DNA from: Christensenella sp. UBA1750
Lineage (GTDB): Bacteria; Bacillota; Clostridia; Christensenellales; UBA1750
Length of the DNA stretch: 15,798 bases
Assembly (NCBI GenBank): GCA_002315655.1
Contig: DCHO01000018.1
Coordinates: 4,803 to 20,600, forward strand
Reading direction: 5' to 3'
The notes beneath the pieces were generated by a model. The model made no database searches. It had not been told where the DNA came from and worked only from the letters and a program-made list of their open reading frames with translations. This document shows positions 1-7,477 of the stretch, piece by piece. Each line of letters starts with the position of its first letter. Within the stretch, counting starts at the first letter, position 1. The position numbers were made by a program, and so were the translations under genes.

Positions 1-35
1 TCGCCCTCCAGTCGCTTCGCTCCCTTCATCAAGCG
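1..35. repeat. 35-bp direct repeat, copy 1
   Basis: Identical over 35 bases to 170-204; it begins TCGCCCTCCAG and ends CATCAAGCG. The copies start 169 bp apart. The left boundary is unknown because the window begins here. Confidence 0.9.
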
Positions 36-169
36 GGGGACGACCTGCGGTTCTCCCCCTGCACCCCCTCTTAGGGGATTTCGCACCGAAACTCCCCTTC
101 GGGAAGTTCCGGTGTTCCGGGCGGCTTATACCTATGAAACCATCCACAGGATGCTTTCATAGGAAACGC

Positions 170-204
170 TCGCCCTCCAGTCGCTTCGCTCCCTTCATCA
201 AGCG
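170..204. repeat. 35-bp direct repeat, copy 2
   Basis: Identical to 1-35. It lies between the 131-163 hairpin and the 205-235 hairpin, so the order of elements is repeat, hairpins, repeat, hairpin. Confidence 0.9.
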
Positions 205-310
205 CACCGAAACTCCCCATCGGGAGATTTCGGTGTTTCGGGCGCTTCATATTACGCATCGATCGCTTCGGCATCCGCTGGGGGCTGATGGCGGAAGGAG
301 AAGAAAAAGC

Positions 311-703
311 ATGAAACCACTGTTTGAGAATGTAGACTGCGTGTCCTTCACGGTTGACAATCTGGAAAAAGGGCTGGTGTTCTACCGCAACTTGCTGGGG
401 CTGAAGCTGCTCTGGAAAGCGGAAAAGTCCTGCGGGCTGGGCACGGAAAACGGCAGTACCGAGATCGTTCTGACAGAAGAGGACAATCCGATGGTGGACA
501 TCAAGGTTGCCTCCGTGGAAGACGCGCTGGAAGCCTTTCGGCAGGCGGGCGGCACGCTGCTCTCCGACCCTTTCGACATTGACATCGGCAAATGCGCCGT
601 GGTGCGCGACCCCTTCGGCAACACCTACTGTCTGCTGGACATGAGCAACGGCACCTATGATGTGGACGAGAAGGGCAACGCCATCGGCGTATCGAAGAAG
701 TAA
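311..703 (+). CDS. VOC-superfamily (glyoxalase/bleomycin-resistance fold) protein
   Basis: A 130-residue single-domain protein of the vicinal oxygen chelate superfamily. The N-terminal beta-alpha unit carries the family pattern FTVDNLEKGLVFYRNLLGL (about residues 13-31), and the C-terminal half ends in VRDPFGNTYCLLD (about 98-110). The start at 311 is chosen because GGAAGGAG lies at 293-300, ten bases upstream; an in-frame ATG at 134 would place translated hairpin repeat before the domain. The usual His in the first strand is replaced by Cys (NVDCVSF) and the late Glu after the GN motif is not evident, so a metal-dependent glyoxalase activity is doubtful. Substrate unknown. It is transcribed alone toward the SLOG gene and shares its terminator. 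Confidence 0.88.
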   Translation: MKPLFENVDCVSFTVDNLEKGLVFYRNLLGLKLLWKAEKSCGLGTENGSTEIVLTEEDNPMVDIKVASVEDALEAFRQAGGTLLSDPFDIDIGKCAVVRDPFGNTYCLLDMSNGTYDVDEKGNAIGVSKK

Positions 704-720
704 TTTTTCGCCAAAATAGA

Positions 721-752
721 GAAAAGGAACGGTTTTCACGCCGTTCCTTTTC
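721..752. terminator. Bidirectional intrinsic terminator
   Basis: A perfect 12-bp stem (GAAAAGGAACGG at 721-732, CCGTTCCTTTTC at 741-752) with an 8-nt loop. The A-rich and T-rich ends give a U-rich tail in both directions. It sits between the convergent VOC and SLOG genes, and the TGA of the SLOG gene (751-753, minus) overlaps the end of the stem. Confidence 0.85.
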
Positions 753-1179
753 AATTTACCAGAGAAATCACGGAAAGCCTCCCCTTTTCCTCCATTTTCC
801 GCGCCAATTCCGCGTATTTCGCCGCGCCGCCGAAGGAATGCTTCACATACGTCACCACAAAATCCGCGTGATTGAGCATAAAGCGGTTGCGGAAATCCAC
901 CGCAAACCTCTGCGGCACGGTTTCCAGCCCTTCCGGGTAAAGCGTCTCGCCATACTCCCGCACATCGGTGTTCAGGTACGCCAGCACCGTCACACAATGA
1001 ATTTCGGGCTGCGCTTCTTTGAGCCGCAGCAGCACCCGCCGCGCCATGCCGTCAAAATGCCCCTGATGCCCCACATAAAAGGTCGTGACCCCCTGCGAAA
1101 TCAGGCGCAAAATCGCTTCCTCCAAAGGCTGTTCCATCTCCGGCGGGCAATCCCGATGCCCGAAAAACGTACAGATCAT
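751..1179 (-). CDS. SLOG/DUF1273-family protein
   Basis: A 142-residue protein whose opening ICTFFGHRDCP, central FYVGHQGHFD, PEGLE and late DFVVTYVKHSFGGAAKYAELA match the DUF1273 branch of the SLOG (YpsA/LOG-like Rossmann) superfamily common in Clostridia. SLOG domains are thought to bind nucleotides or nucleotide-derived ligands; the role of this branch is not established. I chose the ATG at 1177-1179 because GGGGGAG at 1188-1194 precedes it by 8 nt and the family starts at this position; a longer frame to 1224 adds 15 residues with no homology sense. It is divergent from a small XRE regulator, and the shared spacer has operator-like repeats, so control by that regulator is plausible. Confidence 0.88.
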   Translation of the reverse strand: MICTFFGHRDCPPEMEQPLEEAILRLISQGVTTFYVGHQGHFDGMARRVLLRLKEAQPEIHCVTVLAYLNTDVREYGETLYPEGLETVPQRFAVDFRNRFMLNHADFVVTYVKHSFGGAAKYAELARKMEEKGRLSVISLVN

Positions 1180-1201
1180 TGTTATTTCTCCCCCTGTGTT
1201 T

Positions 1202-1297
1202 ACGTTATATCGTGAATATACCACAATTATGTGGAGTTTGCGATATGTCCCACACGATTTATCGCAAATTTGGATAAACTGAATTTACGATATATCG
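1202..1297. promoter_or_regulatory. Divergent promoter/operator region with ATATCG inverted repeats
   Basis: The AT-rich spacer between the SLOG gene and the XRE regulator contains four symmetric elements: ACGTTATATCGT (1202-1213, near-palindrome), CCACA-ATTA-TGTGG (1221-1234), TTTGCGATA (1237-1245) opposite TATCGCAAA (1260-1268) with a 14-nt spacer, and the perfect palindrome CGATATATCG (1288-1297). A candidate minus-strand promoter is TCGCAA (1238-1243), 17 nt, TATATT (1215-1220). A candidate plus-strand promoter is TCGCAA (1262-1267), 18 nt, TACGAT (1286-1291). Both candidate -35 boxes fall in the arms of the inverted repeat, as expected of repressor sites. The promoter calls are weak; the repeats are plain in the sequence. 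Confidence 0.6.
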
Positions 1298-1316
1298 CAC
1301 AGAGGGAGGGATGCAC

Positions 1317-1559
1317 TTGAACACAAAGGAAGCGGTAGCCAAACGGATTTGCGAGTTATGCGCACAAGCCGACATCACCATCAATACGCTGGCCATGGAA
1401 GCGGGGATTCCTCCGTCCACCGTTTACAGTATGCTCAACGAAAAGAGCCAGAATCCCGGCGTGGTTTCCATCAAGCGCATCTGCGACGGGCTGAACATTT
1501 CCCTCCGCGCCTTCTTCGACAGCCCGTTATTTGACGATCTGGAACAGGACATTTACTGA
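1317..1559 (+). CDS. Small XRE-family helix-turn-helix regulator
   Basis: About 80 residues, almost entirely one Cro/C1-type HTH domain: TINTLAMEAGIPPSTVYSMLN forms the two recognition helices and VVSIKRICDGLNISLRAFF the following helices typical of the family. No second domain is present. Start choice: an ATG at 1311 abuts the purine-rich ribosome site with no spacing, whereas the in-frame TTG at 1317 has GGGAGGG (1304-1310) six bases upstream, so I favour the TTG; the ATG version is two residues longer. It likely represses itself and the divergent SLOG gene through the ATATCG repeats; this is inferred from position only. Confidence 0.85.
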   Translation: MNTKEAVAKRICELCAQADITINTLAMEAGIPPSTVYSMLNEKSQNPGVVSIKRICDGLNISLRAFFDSPLFDDLEQDIY

Positions 1560-1595
1560 AAAACCGCCTCTGCATCAAGCGCAGAAGCGGTTTTT
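1559..1595. terminator. Bidirectional intrinsic terminator
   Basis: AAAAACCGC at 1559-1567 pairs with GCGGTTTTT at 1587-1595, and the stem continues after one mismatch with TCTGC/GCAGA. It has A-rich and T-rich flanks, so it can end both the XRE gene (+, stop codon overlapping the stem) and the long minus-strand operon ending at 1626. Confidence 0.85.
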
Positions 1596-1625
1596 CTATA
1601 ATCTCACGAAAGCTTATTTTGAAGC

Positions 1626-2477
1626 TTATTTACCCAAAATGCGCATCAGGTTGTCTCTCCCGACGCGGACGGCCTCGACGCAGGGCTCCATGCCCTCAAA
1701 CTCGATGGCGACCTCCGCATCATAGCCCGCGTCGCGGATTTTGCGCAGGCAGGCTTCCACCGGCACAACGCCGTGCCCCACGATGGTGCCGCGCAGGTAT
1801 GCGCCCGCTCTCGTGCCGAACCAGCCCTCACCGGGATTGACCGCCGTTACGGGCTTATAGAGGAAATCCTTCGCGTGAATGTGGAAGGCGAAGGGCGCAA
1901 CGCGCCCCACTGCCTTTTCGGAGGCTTCATCGGCGCACATGAAGTTGCCGATGTCCACCAGCAGCCCGAAATTGTCATGGTCAACGGCGGAAACCAGCTT
2001 CTCCATGCGCTCGGAATCCTGCATGAGCTGGCCATGGTTCTCCACCATGGTCTTAATTCCCAAAGTCGCGGCATACTCGGTGACAGCGCGGCAGCCCTCG
2101 GCCAGACGCGGCAGCGCCTGATAGAGTGTGCGATACCCCAGCTTATAAATGTTGCTCCAAGTGGTGTCGTGGCGGAAGGTCTTTGCGCCCAGCAGAAGGG
2201 CGACCTCCAATTCCCCTTTCAGCCGCTCCACTTCGCTTTTCACGTCGTTTTTGAGGAAATCCGCGGAAACGGCGTAGTTCTTGACGGGAATGCCCGCGTC
2301 CTTGGCGCGGATGCCCAGCTTTTTCGCCATCTCCTTCACCGGCTCATTGTCCGGCAGAACGGAGAAGTCCAGCGATTCAAAGCCCTGCTTTGCGGCGGTG
2401 TCCACCACATCGTAAATGCTCATCTGTCCCTTGGAAACCGCCTGATGATAGCTGTAACTGCTCACACCGATTTTCAT
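1626..2477 (-). CDS. Xylose isomerase-like TIM-barrel (sugar phosphate isomerase/epimerase family) protein
   Basis: A 283-residue protein of the AP-endonuclease-2/xylose isomerase-like TIM-barrel family. Candidate metal ligands follow the family order: E146 (TMVENHG), D175 (LLVDIGNF), H201 (FHIHAKDF) and E259 or E261 (AIEFEGME). The N-terminus MKIGVSSYSY is the first barrel strand, and AGGAG lies about 9 nt upstream of the ATG. Family members isomerise or epimerise sugars and related polyols; the substrate cannot be read here. It begins 15 nt after the ispG stop on the same strand, so it is probably the last gene of the isoprenoid operon, though nothing links it to that pathway chemically. 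A bidirectional terminator follows. Confidence 0.88.
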   Translation of the reverse strand: MKIGVSSYSYHQAVSKGQMSIYDVVDTAAKQGFESLDFSVLPDNEPVKEMAKKLGIRAKDAGIPVKNYAVSADFLKNDVKSEVERLKGELEVALLLGAKTFRHDTTWSNIYKLGYRTLYQALPRLAEGCRAVTEYAATLGIKTMVENHGQLMQDSERMEKLVSAVDHDNFGLLVDIGNFMCADEASEKAVGRVAPFAFHIHAKDFLYKPVTAVNPGEGWFGTRAGAYLRGTIVGHGVVPVEACLRKIRDAGYDAEVAIEFEGMEPCVEAVRVGRDNLMRILGK

Positions 2478-2492
2478 GTTCGTTTTCTCCTT

Positions 2493-3578
2493 TTATTTGT
2501 TTTCCGTAAAGTCTTTTCCTTTTTCCGCTGCGATCTCATGGATTTCCTCCATGAGCGCGTCCAGAAGCTGCTCCTTGGGCAGGCGTTTGAGCAGCACGCC
2601 CTTTTTGAACAGCACACCGACCTCGGGGCCGCCGCCCGCGATGCCCACATCCGCCTGTTTGGCTTCGCCGGGGCCGTTGACCACGCAGCCCATGATAGCC
2701 ACGGTGATGGGCAGCTCCACGCCGGCCAGCCGCCGCTCCACCTCGCCCGCCAGCGCATCCACCTCCAGCATCTTGCGCCCGCAGGTGGGGCAGGAGACGA
2801 TGTTCACCGCGTCCTTTCTAAGCCCGATGGCGCGCAGAATGTTGATTCCGGCGGCAACCTCCGGCACGGGGTCGCCGGATAGGGACACGCGCAGGGTGTC
2901 CCCGATGCCGTCCAGCAGCAGCGAGCCGATGCCGATGTCGGATTTCACGTTGCCCATGCCCTTGCGTCCGGCCTCGGTCACGCCCAGATGCAGGGGATAA
3001 TCGCAGATCGCCGCCATTTTGCGGTAGGATTCCACGTTGGTCACAACGTCGGAGGTCTTCAAGGAGATGGCAATGTCGTAGAAATGCTCTTTTTCAAGGA
3101 TGCGCACATGGCGCAGGGCGGCCTCCACCATAGCCTCCGCCGTCACGCCCTGACTTTCCACCAAGTCCTTGGGCAGAGAGCCGGAGTTCACGCCGATGCG
3201 GATGGGAACGCGGTGCATCCGTGCGCAGTCCACCACCTTTTTCACGTCCTCGATGCGCTCAATGTTGCCGGGGTTTAAGCGCAGGGCGTGGATGCCGTTT
3301 TCCACGGCGGCGATGGCCAGCCGGTGGTCAAAGTGAATGTCCGCCACCAGCGGCACGACGGAATGCTCCACCAGTCTTTTCACGGTGGGCACGCAGTCAC
3401 TGTCGTAGACCGAAACGCGCACGATGTCCGCGCCCGCAAACGCCAGCGCTTTCACCTGCTCGTTGGTCGCCTCATAGTCCCGCGTGTCTGTGTTGGTCAT
3501 GGACTGCACCGAAATCGGCGCATTTCCGCCCATTTTGACCGATCCTACGGAAATTTCACGGCTGAATCTTCTTTCCAT
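2493..3578 (-). CDS. ispG: 4-hydroxy-3-methylbut-2-enyl diphosphate synthase
   Basis: A 361-residue IspG (GcpE). It converts 2-C-methyl-D-erythritol 2,4-cyclodiphosphate to HMBPP in the MEP isoprenoid pathway, using a [4Fe-4S] cluster in the cytosol. The N-terminal TIM barrel holds QSMTNTDTRD (25-34) and RLNPGNI (100-106). The C-terminal cluster domain has C263 and C266 (VSCPTCGRK) and C298 (IMGCVVNGPGEA), the three expected cluster ligands, with E305 in the fourth-ligand region. Length is that of the two-domain bacterial form without the plant insert. The ATG follows the rseP stop TAA with no gap, so translation is probably coupled. Confidence 0.97.
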   Translation of the reverse strand: MERRFSREISVGSVKMGGNAPISVQSMTNTDTRDYEATNEQVKALAFAGADIVRVSVYDSDCVPTVKRLVEHSVVPLVADIHFDHRLAIAAVENGIHALRLNPGNIERIEDVKKVVDCARMHRVPIRIGVNSGSLPKDLVESQGVTAEAMVEAALRHVRILEKEHFYDIAISLKTSDVVTNVESYRKMAAICDYPLHLGVTEAGRKGMGNVKSDIGIGSLLLDGIGDTLRVSLSGDPVPEVAAGINILRAIGLRKDAVNIVSCPTCGRKMLEVDALAGEVERRLAGVELPITVAIMGCVVNGPGEAKQADVGIAGGGPEVGVLFKKGVLLKRLPKEQLLDALMEEIHEIAAEKGKDFTENK

Positions 3579-4646
3579 TTACAAATTCACTCCAAACAAT
3601 CGCAAAATATCTCGTCCCGTGAGCACCGCAATGAGCCCCAGAAGCAGCACCAGCCCAACCATGTGGACGATGGCCTCCGCCTTGCGGTTCATGTGCTTTT
3701 TCGTGATGCACTCCACAAGCAGCAGCACCACTCTGCCGCCGTCCAGCGCGGGAAGCGGCAGGAAGTTCATAAGCCCTAAGTTCATGGAGATGATGACGGC
3801 GAGATTGAGTACCATGGTGATGCCCTCATAGAAGGACACCGCGAAGGACTCCTTGGTGTATTCCGTCATCATCTGTACCGTGCCAACCGGCCCGGCCATG
3901 GAGTCCATGACCTCCTTGTCGGTAAACATCGTGCCCAAGGCTTTGAGCATTTCGCGGAACAGCTCCACGCAGTAGGTCACGGAATACTTGATCGCGGGGA
4001 ACATCCCGATGCGGACGCGCTCCACATCAAAGGTGATGCCCATTAGGTAGCGACCCGACTCCTCATCGTACCGCTTTTCGACACTTACGGCAACGCTTTC
4101 CCCGTCGCGGGTGACGGTAAGTGCAATGCCCCGCTCTCCGGTCTTCTCGATTGCGGCCTGAATGTCGGCAACCTCGCTCATTTCCTCGCCGTTGACGGAG
4201 GAAATCACGTCCCCCACCTGCAAGCCCGATTCATACGCGGGGGAATTTTCCGTCACGGTGGCAATGCGGTTCACCACCTGATAATCCCCGATCACCGCCA
4301 TGAGCACCACCGCCAGCACCAGCGACAGAATAAAGTTCGTAATCGGCCCTGCGGCGGTCATAACGAGCCGCTGCCACGGGGGACGGCTGTTCACATTGCG
4401 TGGGTCATCGTCGGAATCGTCCTTGTCCTCCCCGATGAAGGCGCAGAAGCCGCCAAAGGGCAGGGCGCGAATGGAAAACAACGTCTCCTTGCCCTGATGC
4501 TTGTAAATCGCGGGCCCCATGCCGATGGAAAATTCCTCCACATGGATGCCGCAGGCACGCGCCGCGAGGAAATGCCCCAGCTCGTGCAGCACCACGCACA
4601 GACCCAGGATCAGCATGGCTAAGATTACATAGAAAATCGTGCTCAA
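3579..4646 (-). CDS. rseP: RseP-type site-2 intramembrane zinc protease (M50)
   Basis: A 355-residue M50 metalloprotease. HELGH (residues 21-25) lies in the first membrane segment, and NFLPLPALDGGR (294-305) supplies the third metal ligand D302. A single PDZ domain spans about 125-195 (NSPAYESGLQVGDVI), and membrane segments lie near 100-120, 275-300 and 328-345. Family members cut membrane-bound substrates such as anti-sigma factors within the bilayer. The start is TTG at 4644-4646, with AAAGG about 9 nt upstream; the next Met (residue 11) would remove half of the first membrane helix. It lies between dxr and ispG, 22 nt after dxr and abutting ispG, the usual Firmicutes order. An Asp-rich stretch (75-81) lies in the cytoplasmic loop. 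Confidence 0.95.
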   Translation of the reverse strand: MSTIFYVILAMLILGLCVVLHELGHFLAARACGIHVEEFSIGMGPAIYKHQGKETLFSIRALPFGGFCAFIGEDKDDSDDDPRNVNSRPPWQRLVMTAAGPITNFILSLVLAVVLMAVIGDYQVVNRIATVTENSPAYESGLQVGDVISSVNGEEMSEVADIQAAIEKTGERGIALTVTRDGESVAVSVEKRYDEESGRYLMGITFDVERVRIGMFPAIKYSVTYCVELFREMLKALGTMFTDKEVMDSMAGPVGTVQMMTEYTKESFAVSFYEGITMVLNLAVIISMNLGLMNFLPLPALDGGRVVLLLVECITKKHMNRKAEAIVHMVGLVLLLGLIAVLTGRDILRLFGVNL

Positions 4647-4668
4647 ATCAAATTGCCTTTCTCAAAAA

Positions 4669-5811
4669 TCAATATTTGTCGGAAATTATTGCCTTTGCCA
4701 CCGCCCGCGCCAGTCTGTCCGCCTCATAGACCTGCTCTATGCAGGAAATCTCCTGCACGGGCACACGTTCCAGCGTTTCGGACAGCACATCCGCGATGGC
4801 GTAAAAGGGCAGTCTCTTTTGCAGCACCGCCGAAACCGCTTCCTCGTTTGCCCCGTTGAAGAGCACCGGCGCATTTCCGCCCGTTTTCAGCACGGGATAG
4901 ACCAGCCCCAGCGCGGGGAACTTCTCGAAATCCGGCTGCTCAAAGTGCAGGGTGCCGAATTTTGTCAAATCCAGCGGCGCGGAAACCTCCGGCAGACGCT
5001 CCGGGTAGCTCATGGCGTAGGCGATGGGCACGCGCATATCCGGCAGCCCCATCTGCACAAGCGTTGCGCCGTCGTGGAATTTTACGCCGGAATGAACGAT
5101 GCTCTCGGGGTGCACTACCACCTGGATGTCCTTCGGCTCCATGGAAAAGAGCCACTTTGCCTCGATGACCTCCAATGCCTTGTTGACCATGGACGCGGAA
5201 TCAATGGTGATCTTGCTGCCCATCGACCAGTTGGGGTGCCGTAGCGCCTGTTCCACGGTGGCATTTTTAATCTGCTCTTTGGTGAAGGTGCGGAAAGGCC
5301 CTCCCGACGCTGTTAGAACGATGCCGCAGGGGTTTTTGTTCGGGTTGCCCTGAATGCACTGGAAAATCGCAGAATGCTCGCTGTCCACAGGCAGCAGGGA
5401 CACGTTTTTCCGCTTCGCCGCATCCATGACCAGTTTGCCGCCCGTGACCAGCGCTTCCTTGTTCGCCAGCAGCACCTTTTTTCCGTGCTCGATGGCGGCA
5501 AGCACCAAAGGCAGCCCCGCAATGCCCACCACGGACACCAGCACCGCATCCACATCGGGCAGGGCGCACAAATCCGACATCGCTTCATCCGAAAAGCCCC
5601 ACTCCGCGCCGCTTTCCGGCACAAAGCCATCCTTCGGGCGGGTCAGCACGGCATATTTCACCTGAAAATCCTTTACCTGCCGATTCAGCAGCTCCCCGTT
5701 GGAGCGCGCCGCCAACGCCGTGACGGAAAATTCGTCCCGGTGGCGGGAAACCACATCCAGCGCCTGCGTGCCGATGGAGCCCGTGGAGCCCAAGATCGCC
5801 AAACGAACCAT
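4669..5811 (-). CDS. dxr: 1-deoxy-D-xylulose 5-phosphate reductoisomerase
   Basis: A 380-residue Dxr (IspC), which turns DXP into MEP with NADPH, the first committed step of the MEP pathway. The nucleotide-binding loop GSTGSIG is at residues 8-14. The metal site is D143 and E145 (PVDSEHSAIFQC) plus E214 (NKALEVIEA). Substrate-loop residues are HPNWSMG (192-198) and SIVHSGV. The start at 5811 is chosen because GGAGG lies 7 nt upstream and MVRLAILGSTG is the family N-terminus; an in-frame ATG 30 nt further up has no such support. The 106-nt gap to cdsA upstream includes a GC-rich hairpin repeat. Confidence 0.97.
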   Translation of the reverse strand: MVRLAILGSTGSIGTQALDVVSRHRDEFSVTALAARSNGELLNRQVKDFQVKYAVLTRPKDGFVPESGAEWGFSDEAMSDLCALPDVDAVLVSVVGIAGLPLVLAAIEHGKKVLLANKEALVTGGKLVMDAAKRKNVSLLPVDSEHSAIFQCIQGNPNKNPCGIVLTASGGPFRTFTKEQIKNATVEQALRHPNWSMGSKITIDSASMVNKALEVIEAKWLFSMEPKDIQVVVHPESIVHSGVKFHDGATLVQMGLPDMRVPIAYAMSYPERLPEVSAPLDLTKFGTLHFEQPDFEKFPALGLVYPVLKTGGNAPVLFNGANEEAVSAVLQKRLPFYAIADVLSETLERVPVQEISCIEQVYEADRLARAVAKAIISDKY

Positions 5812-5848
5812 ACAAAACCTCCGTAAGGAGCCAAAACACATCCGTCAG

Positions 5849-5871
5849 GTAGGGGCGGGGTCACCCCGCCC
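5849..5871. repeat. GC-rich hairpin repeat, copy 1
   Basis: A 23-bp element beginning GTAGGGGCG, with an 8-bp stem GGGCGGGG/CCCCGCCC around loop TCA. It matches 9264-9286 at 21 of 23 positions. It lies in the cdsA-dxr gap, inside the presumed operon, with no T-run; it may be an intergenic repeat or an mRNA-stabilising hairpin. Confidence 0.7.
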
Positions 5872-5917
5872 GCCTTCACAAATGGTTTTGCGAAAATGCG
5901 AAATCCCGCTGCACAAT

Positions 5918-6736
5918 TTACAGCGGGAAAACGGATAATACAAACAGAATGAACACGGCGGAGAACATCACACTATCCATGCGGTCGAGCATCCCGCCGT
6001 GACCGGGAAAGATCCACCCGAAGTCCTTGACCGCGCAGACCCTTTTTATGTAGGACGCAGCCAGATCGCCGACCTCCGAGAAAAACGCCCCGAAAAAGCC
6101 CAGCAGCAGTATGACCCACAACGGCGGCACAGAAAGGCCTTCCCCGAACCTTGCAATCGCCCAGACGGCAACGGCAAAGAGCATCGCGCCGAAAACGCCG
6201 CCGACAGCGCCCTCCACGGTCTTATGCGGACTGACGTGCGGGTGCAATTTGTGCTTCCCGATGGCCTTCCCCACAAACAGCGCGAAGGTATCACAGCCAA
6301 TCGGAATGCACAGGGTCAGAAAGAGGTAAAACCGCCAGTCATTTTCCGGCCTTGCCGCCAGCAGCAGCAGTGCGGTCATGGGAATGGCGGGATACACGGC
6401 GGGCAGCAGCCCATAAAGCAGAGCTTTGCTGTCCGGCTCGGTTTTGAGCGTCACCAAGGTCATGGCGGCAAGCACGCCCATGAGAATTGTAATCAGTGCG
6501 CCGCTGCTGCCGAAGAATGCCGAAACCGGCACCAGTGCCGCCGCATAAAGAAGATAGACGAAACGCACGGGCGCAAAACCCGCCGATTTTACCGCGGAGA
6601 GCATTTCCCACATACAGAGCATCTGACAGACAAAAAGCAGCCCCCAAAGGGCGTGCTTGCCCAGCAGCAGTGCGCACAGCGTCACCGCGCTCAAGGCCAA
6701 TCCCGTCAGCACTCGTTTCAGCATATCGTCCTTCAT
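5918..6736 (-). CDS. cdsA: Phosphatidate cytidylyltransferase
   Basis: A 272-residue polytopic membrane enzyme that makes CDP-diacylglycerol from phosphatidic acid and CTP, the branch point of phospholipid synthesis. The CDS-family signature lies at residues 228-254: SYIKR, then VKDFG, then PGHGGMLDRMD with H246, D251, R252 and D254. An earlier conserved patch is IGCDTFALFVGK (146-157) and SPHKTVEG (169-176). Hydrophobic segments cover most of the protein. The ATG at 6736 directly abuts AAAGG, so the second ATG at 6724, with AAGGA four nt upstream, may be the true start and would shorten it by four residues. It follows uppS by 15 nt. Confidence 0.96.
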   Translation of the reverse strand: MKDDMLKRVLTGLALSAVTLCALLLGKHALWGLLFVCQMLCMWEMLSAVKSAGFAPVRFVYLLYAAALVPVSAFFGSSGALITILMGVLAAMTLVTLKTEPDSKALLYGLLPAVYPAIPMTALLLLAARPENDWRFYLFLTLCIPIGCDTFALFVGKAIGKHKLHPHVSPHKTVEGAVGGVFGAMLFAVAVWAIARFGEGLSVPPLWVILLLGFFGAFFSEVGDLAASYIKRVCAVKDFGWIFPGHGGMLDRMDSVMFSAVFILFVLSVFPL

Positions 6737-6751
6737 CCTTTGTTCAATCGT

Positions 6752-7477
6752 TTACACCTTGCCGAATCGCCGATTACGCCCGGCGTAGGTTTTGAGCGCC
6801 CGCGCAAACACCTCCGGGGAGAAATCCGGCCAGTATTCGGGCACGAACACAAACTCCGCATAGGCACACTGGTAAAGCAGAAAGTTGGAGATGCGCTCCT
6901 CGCCCGAAGTGCGGATCAGCAAATCCACAGGCGGCAGACCTTCCGTATATAGGGCGGCTTCAAAGTCCTGCTCCGTGATATTATCCGGGGAAAGCCCTTC
7001 CTCCGCACACTTTTTTGCCAAGGCCTTTGTCGCCCGCAGGATCTCCTGCCGGCTGCCGTAATTGAGCGCGACATTGTATTTCAGTCCCGGATTGTTCCGG
7101 GTCTTCTCCAATGCGCCCTCGATGGCTCTGCGCGGCGCGTCGGGCACGCCGTTCAAATCCCCGAGAATGCGGATACGCACACCGTTTTGATGCAGTCTAT
7201 CCAGCTTCTTGGAGATATATTCCACCATGAGCCCCATCAGCGCGTTCACCTCGTCCTTGGGACGCGCCCAATTTTCCGTGGAAAAGGCATAGACGGTCAG
7301 CACCTCAATGCCCCACTGTGCACAGGCCTCAATGATCGGCTCCATGGCCTCCACCCCGGCGCGGTGCCCGAAGGAGCGGGGTTTGCCTCTTTCCTTCGCC
7401 CAGCGGCCGTTGCCGTCCATGATGATGGCAACGTGCTTTGGCATAAACTCCTGCGGAATGGGAAGGTTCTCAGCCAT
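6752..7477 (-). CDS. uppS: Isoprenyl (undecaprenyl) diphosphate synthase
   Basis: A 241-residue cis-prenyltransferase that extends farnesyl diphosphate with isopentenyl diphosphate to the C55 lipid carrier for peptidoglycan. Motifs in order: HVAIIMDGNGRWAKERG (15-31, catalytic D21), YAFSTENWARPK (63-74), LNYGSRQEI (138-146) and LLIRTSGEERISNFLLYQ (186-203; R189, R195 and S197 bind diphosphate). Length is normal for bacterial UppS. AGGAG lies about 6 nt upstream of ATG, and the start overlaps the stop of the small upstream gene by 8 nt. It uses the isoprenoid units that Dxr and IspG, encoded downstream, help to make. Confidence 0.97.
   Translation of the reverse strand: MAENLPIPQEFMPKHVAIIMDGNGRWAKERGKPRSFGHRAGVEAMEPIIEACAQWGIEVLTVYAFSTENWARPKDEVNALMGLMVEYISKKLDRLHQNGVRIRILGDLNGVPDAPRRAIEGALEKTRNNPGLKYNVALNYGSRQEILRATKALAKKCAEEGLSPDNITEQDFEAALYTEGLPPVDLLIRTSGEERISNFLLYQCAYAEFVFVPEYWPDFSPEVFARALKTYAGRNRRFGKV

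Larger units (their letters stand above)
1..250. repeat. Gene-free repeat region with chained hairpins
   Basis: I see no credible gene here. The stretch holds several imperfect inverted repeats in a row: 35-59 (outer arms GGGGGA/TCCCCC), 65-77 (CCCCT/AGGGG), 85-113 (11 of 13 positions pair), 131-163 (nine pairs, one C-C mismatch, five pairs, loop ACA) and 205-235 (13 pairs, one bulged A). The 83-129 and 203-249 segments are diverged copies of one another, and a perfect 35-bp repeat sits at 1-35 and 170-204. None of the hairpins is followed by a run of T, so they do not look like terminators. It may be an intergenic repeat family or a structured RNA; the region continues beyond the left edge of the window. 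Confidence 0.7.

Noticed and set aside
1..204. 35-bp repeats resembling a CRISPR array
   Set aside because: There are only two copies, with 134 bp of hairpin-rich sequence between them, and no cas genes or regular spacers.
71..997. A 308-codon minus-strand frame across the hairpin repeats and the VOC gene
   Set aside because: It translates repeat hairpins, is antisense to the VOC gene and overlaps the SLOG gene in another frame, and shows no domain pattern.
1773..2882. A 369-codon plus-strand frame opposite the isomerase-like gene and ispG
   Set aside because: It is antisense to two genes with clear motifs and has no recognisable features.
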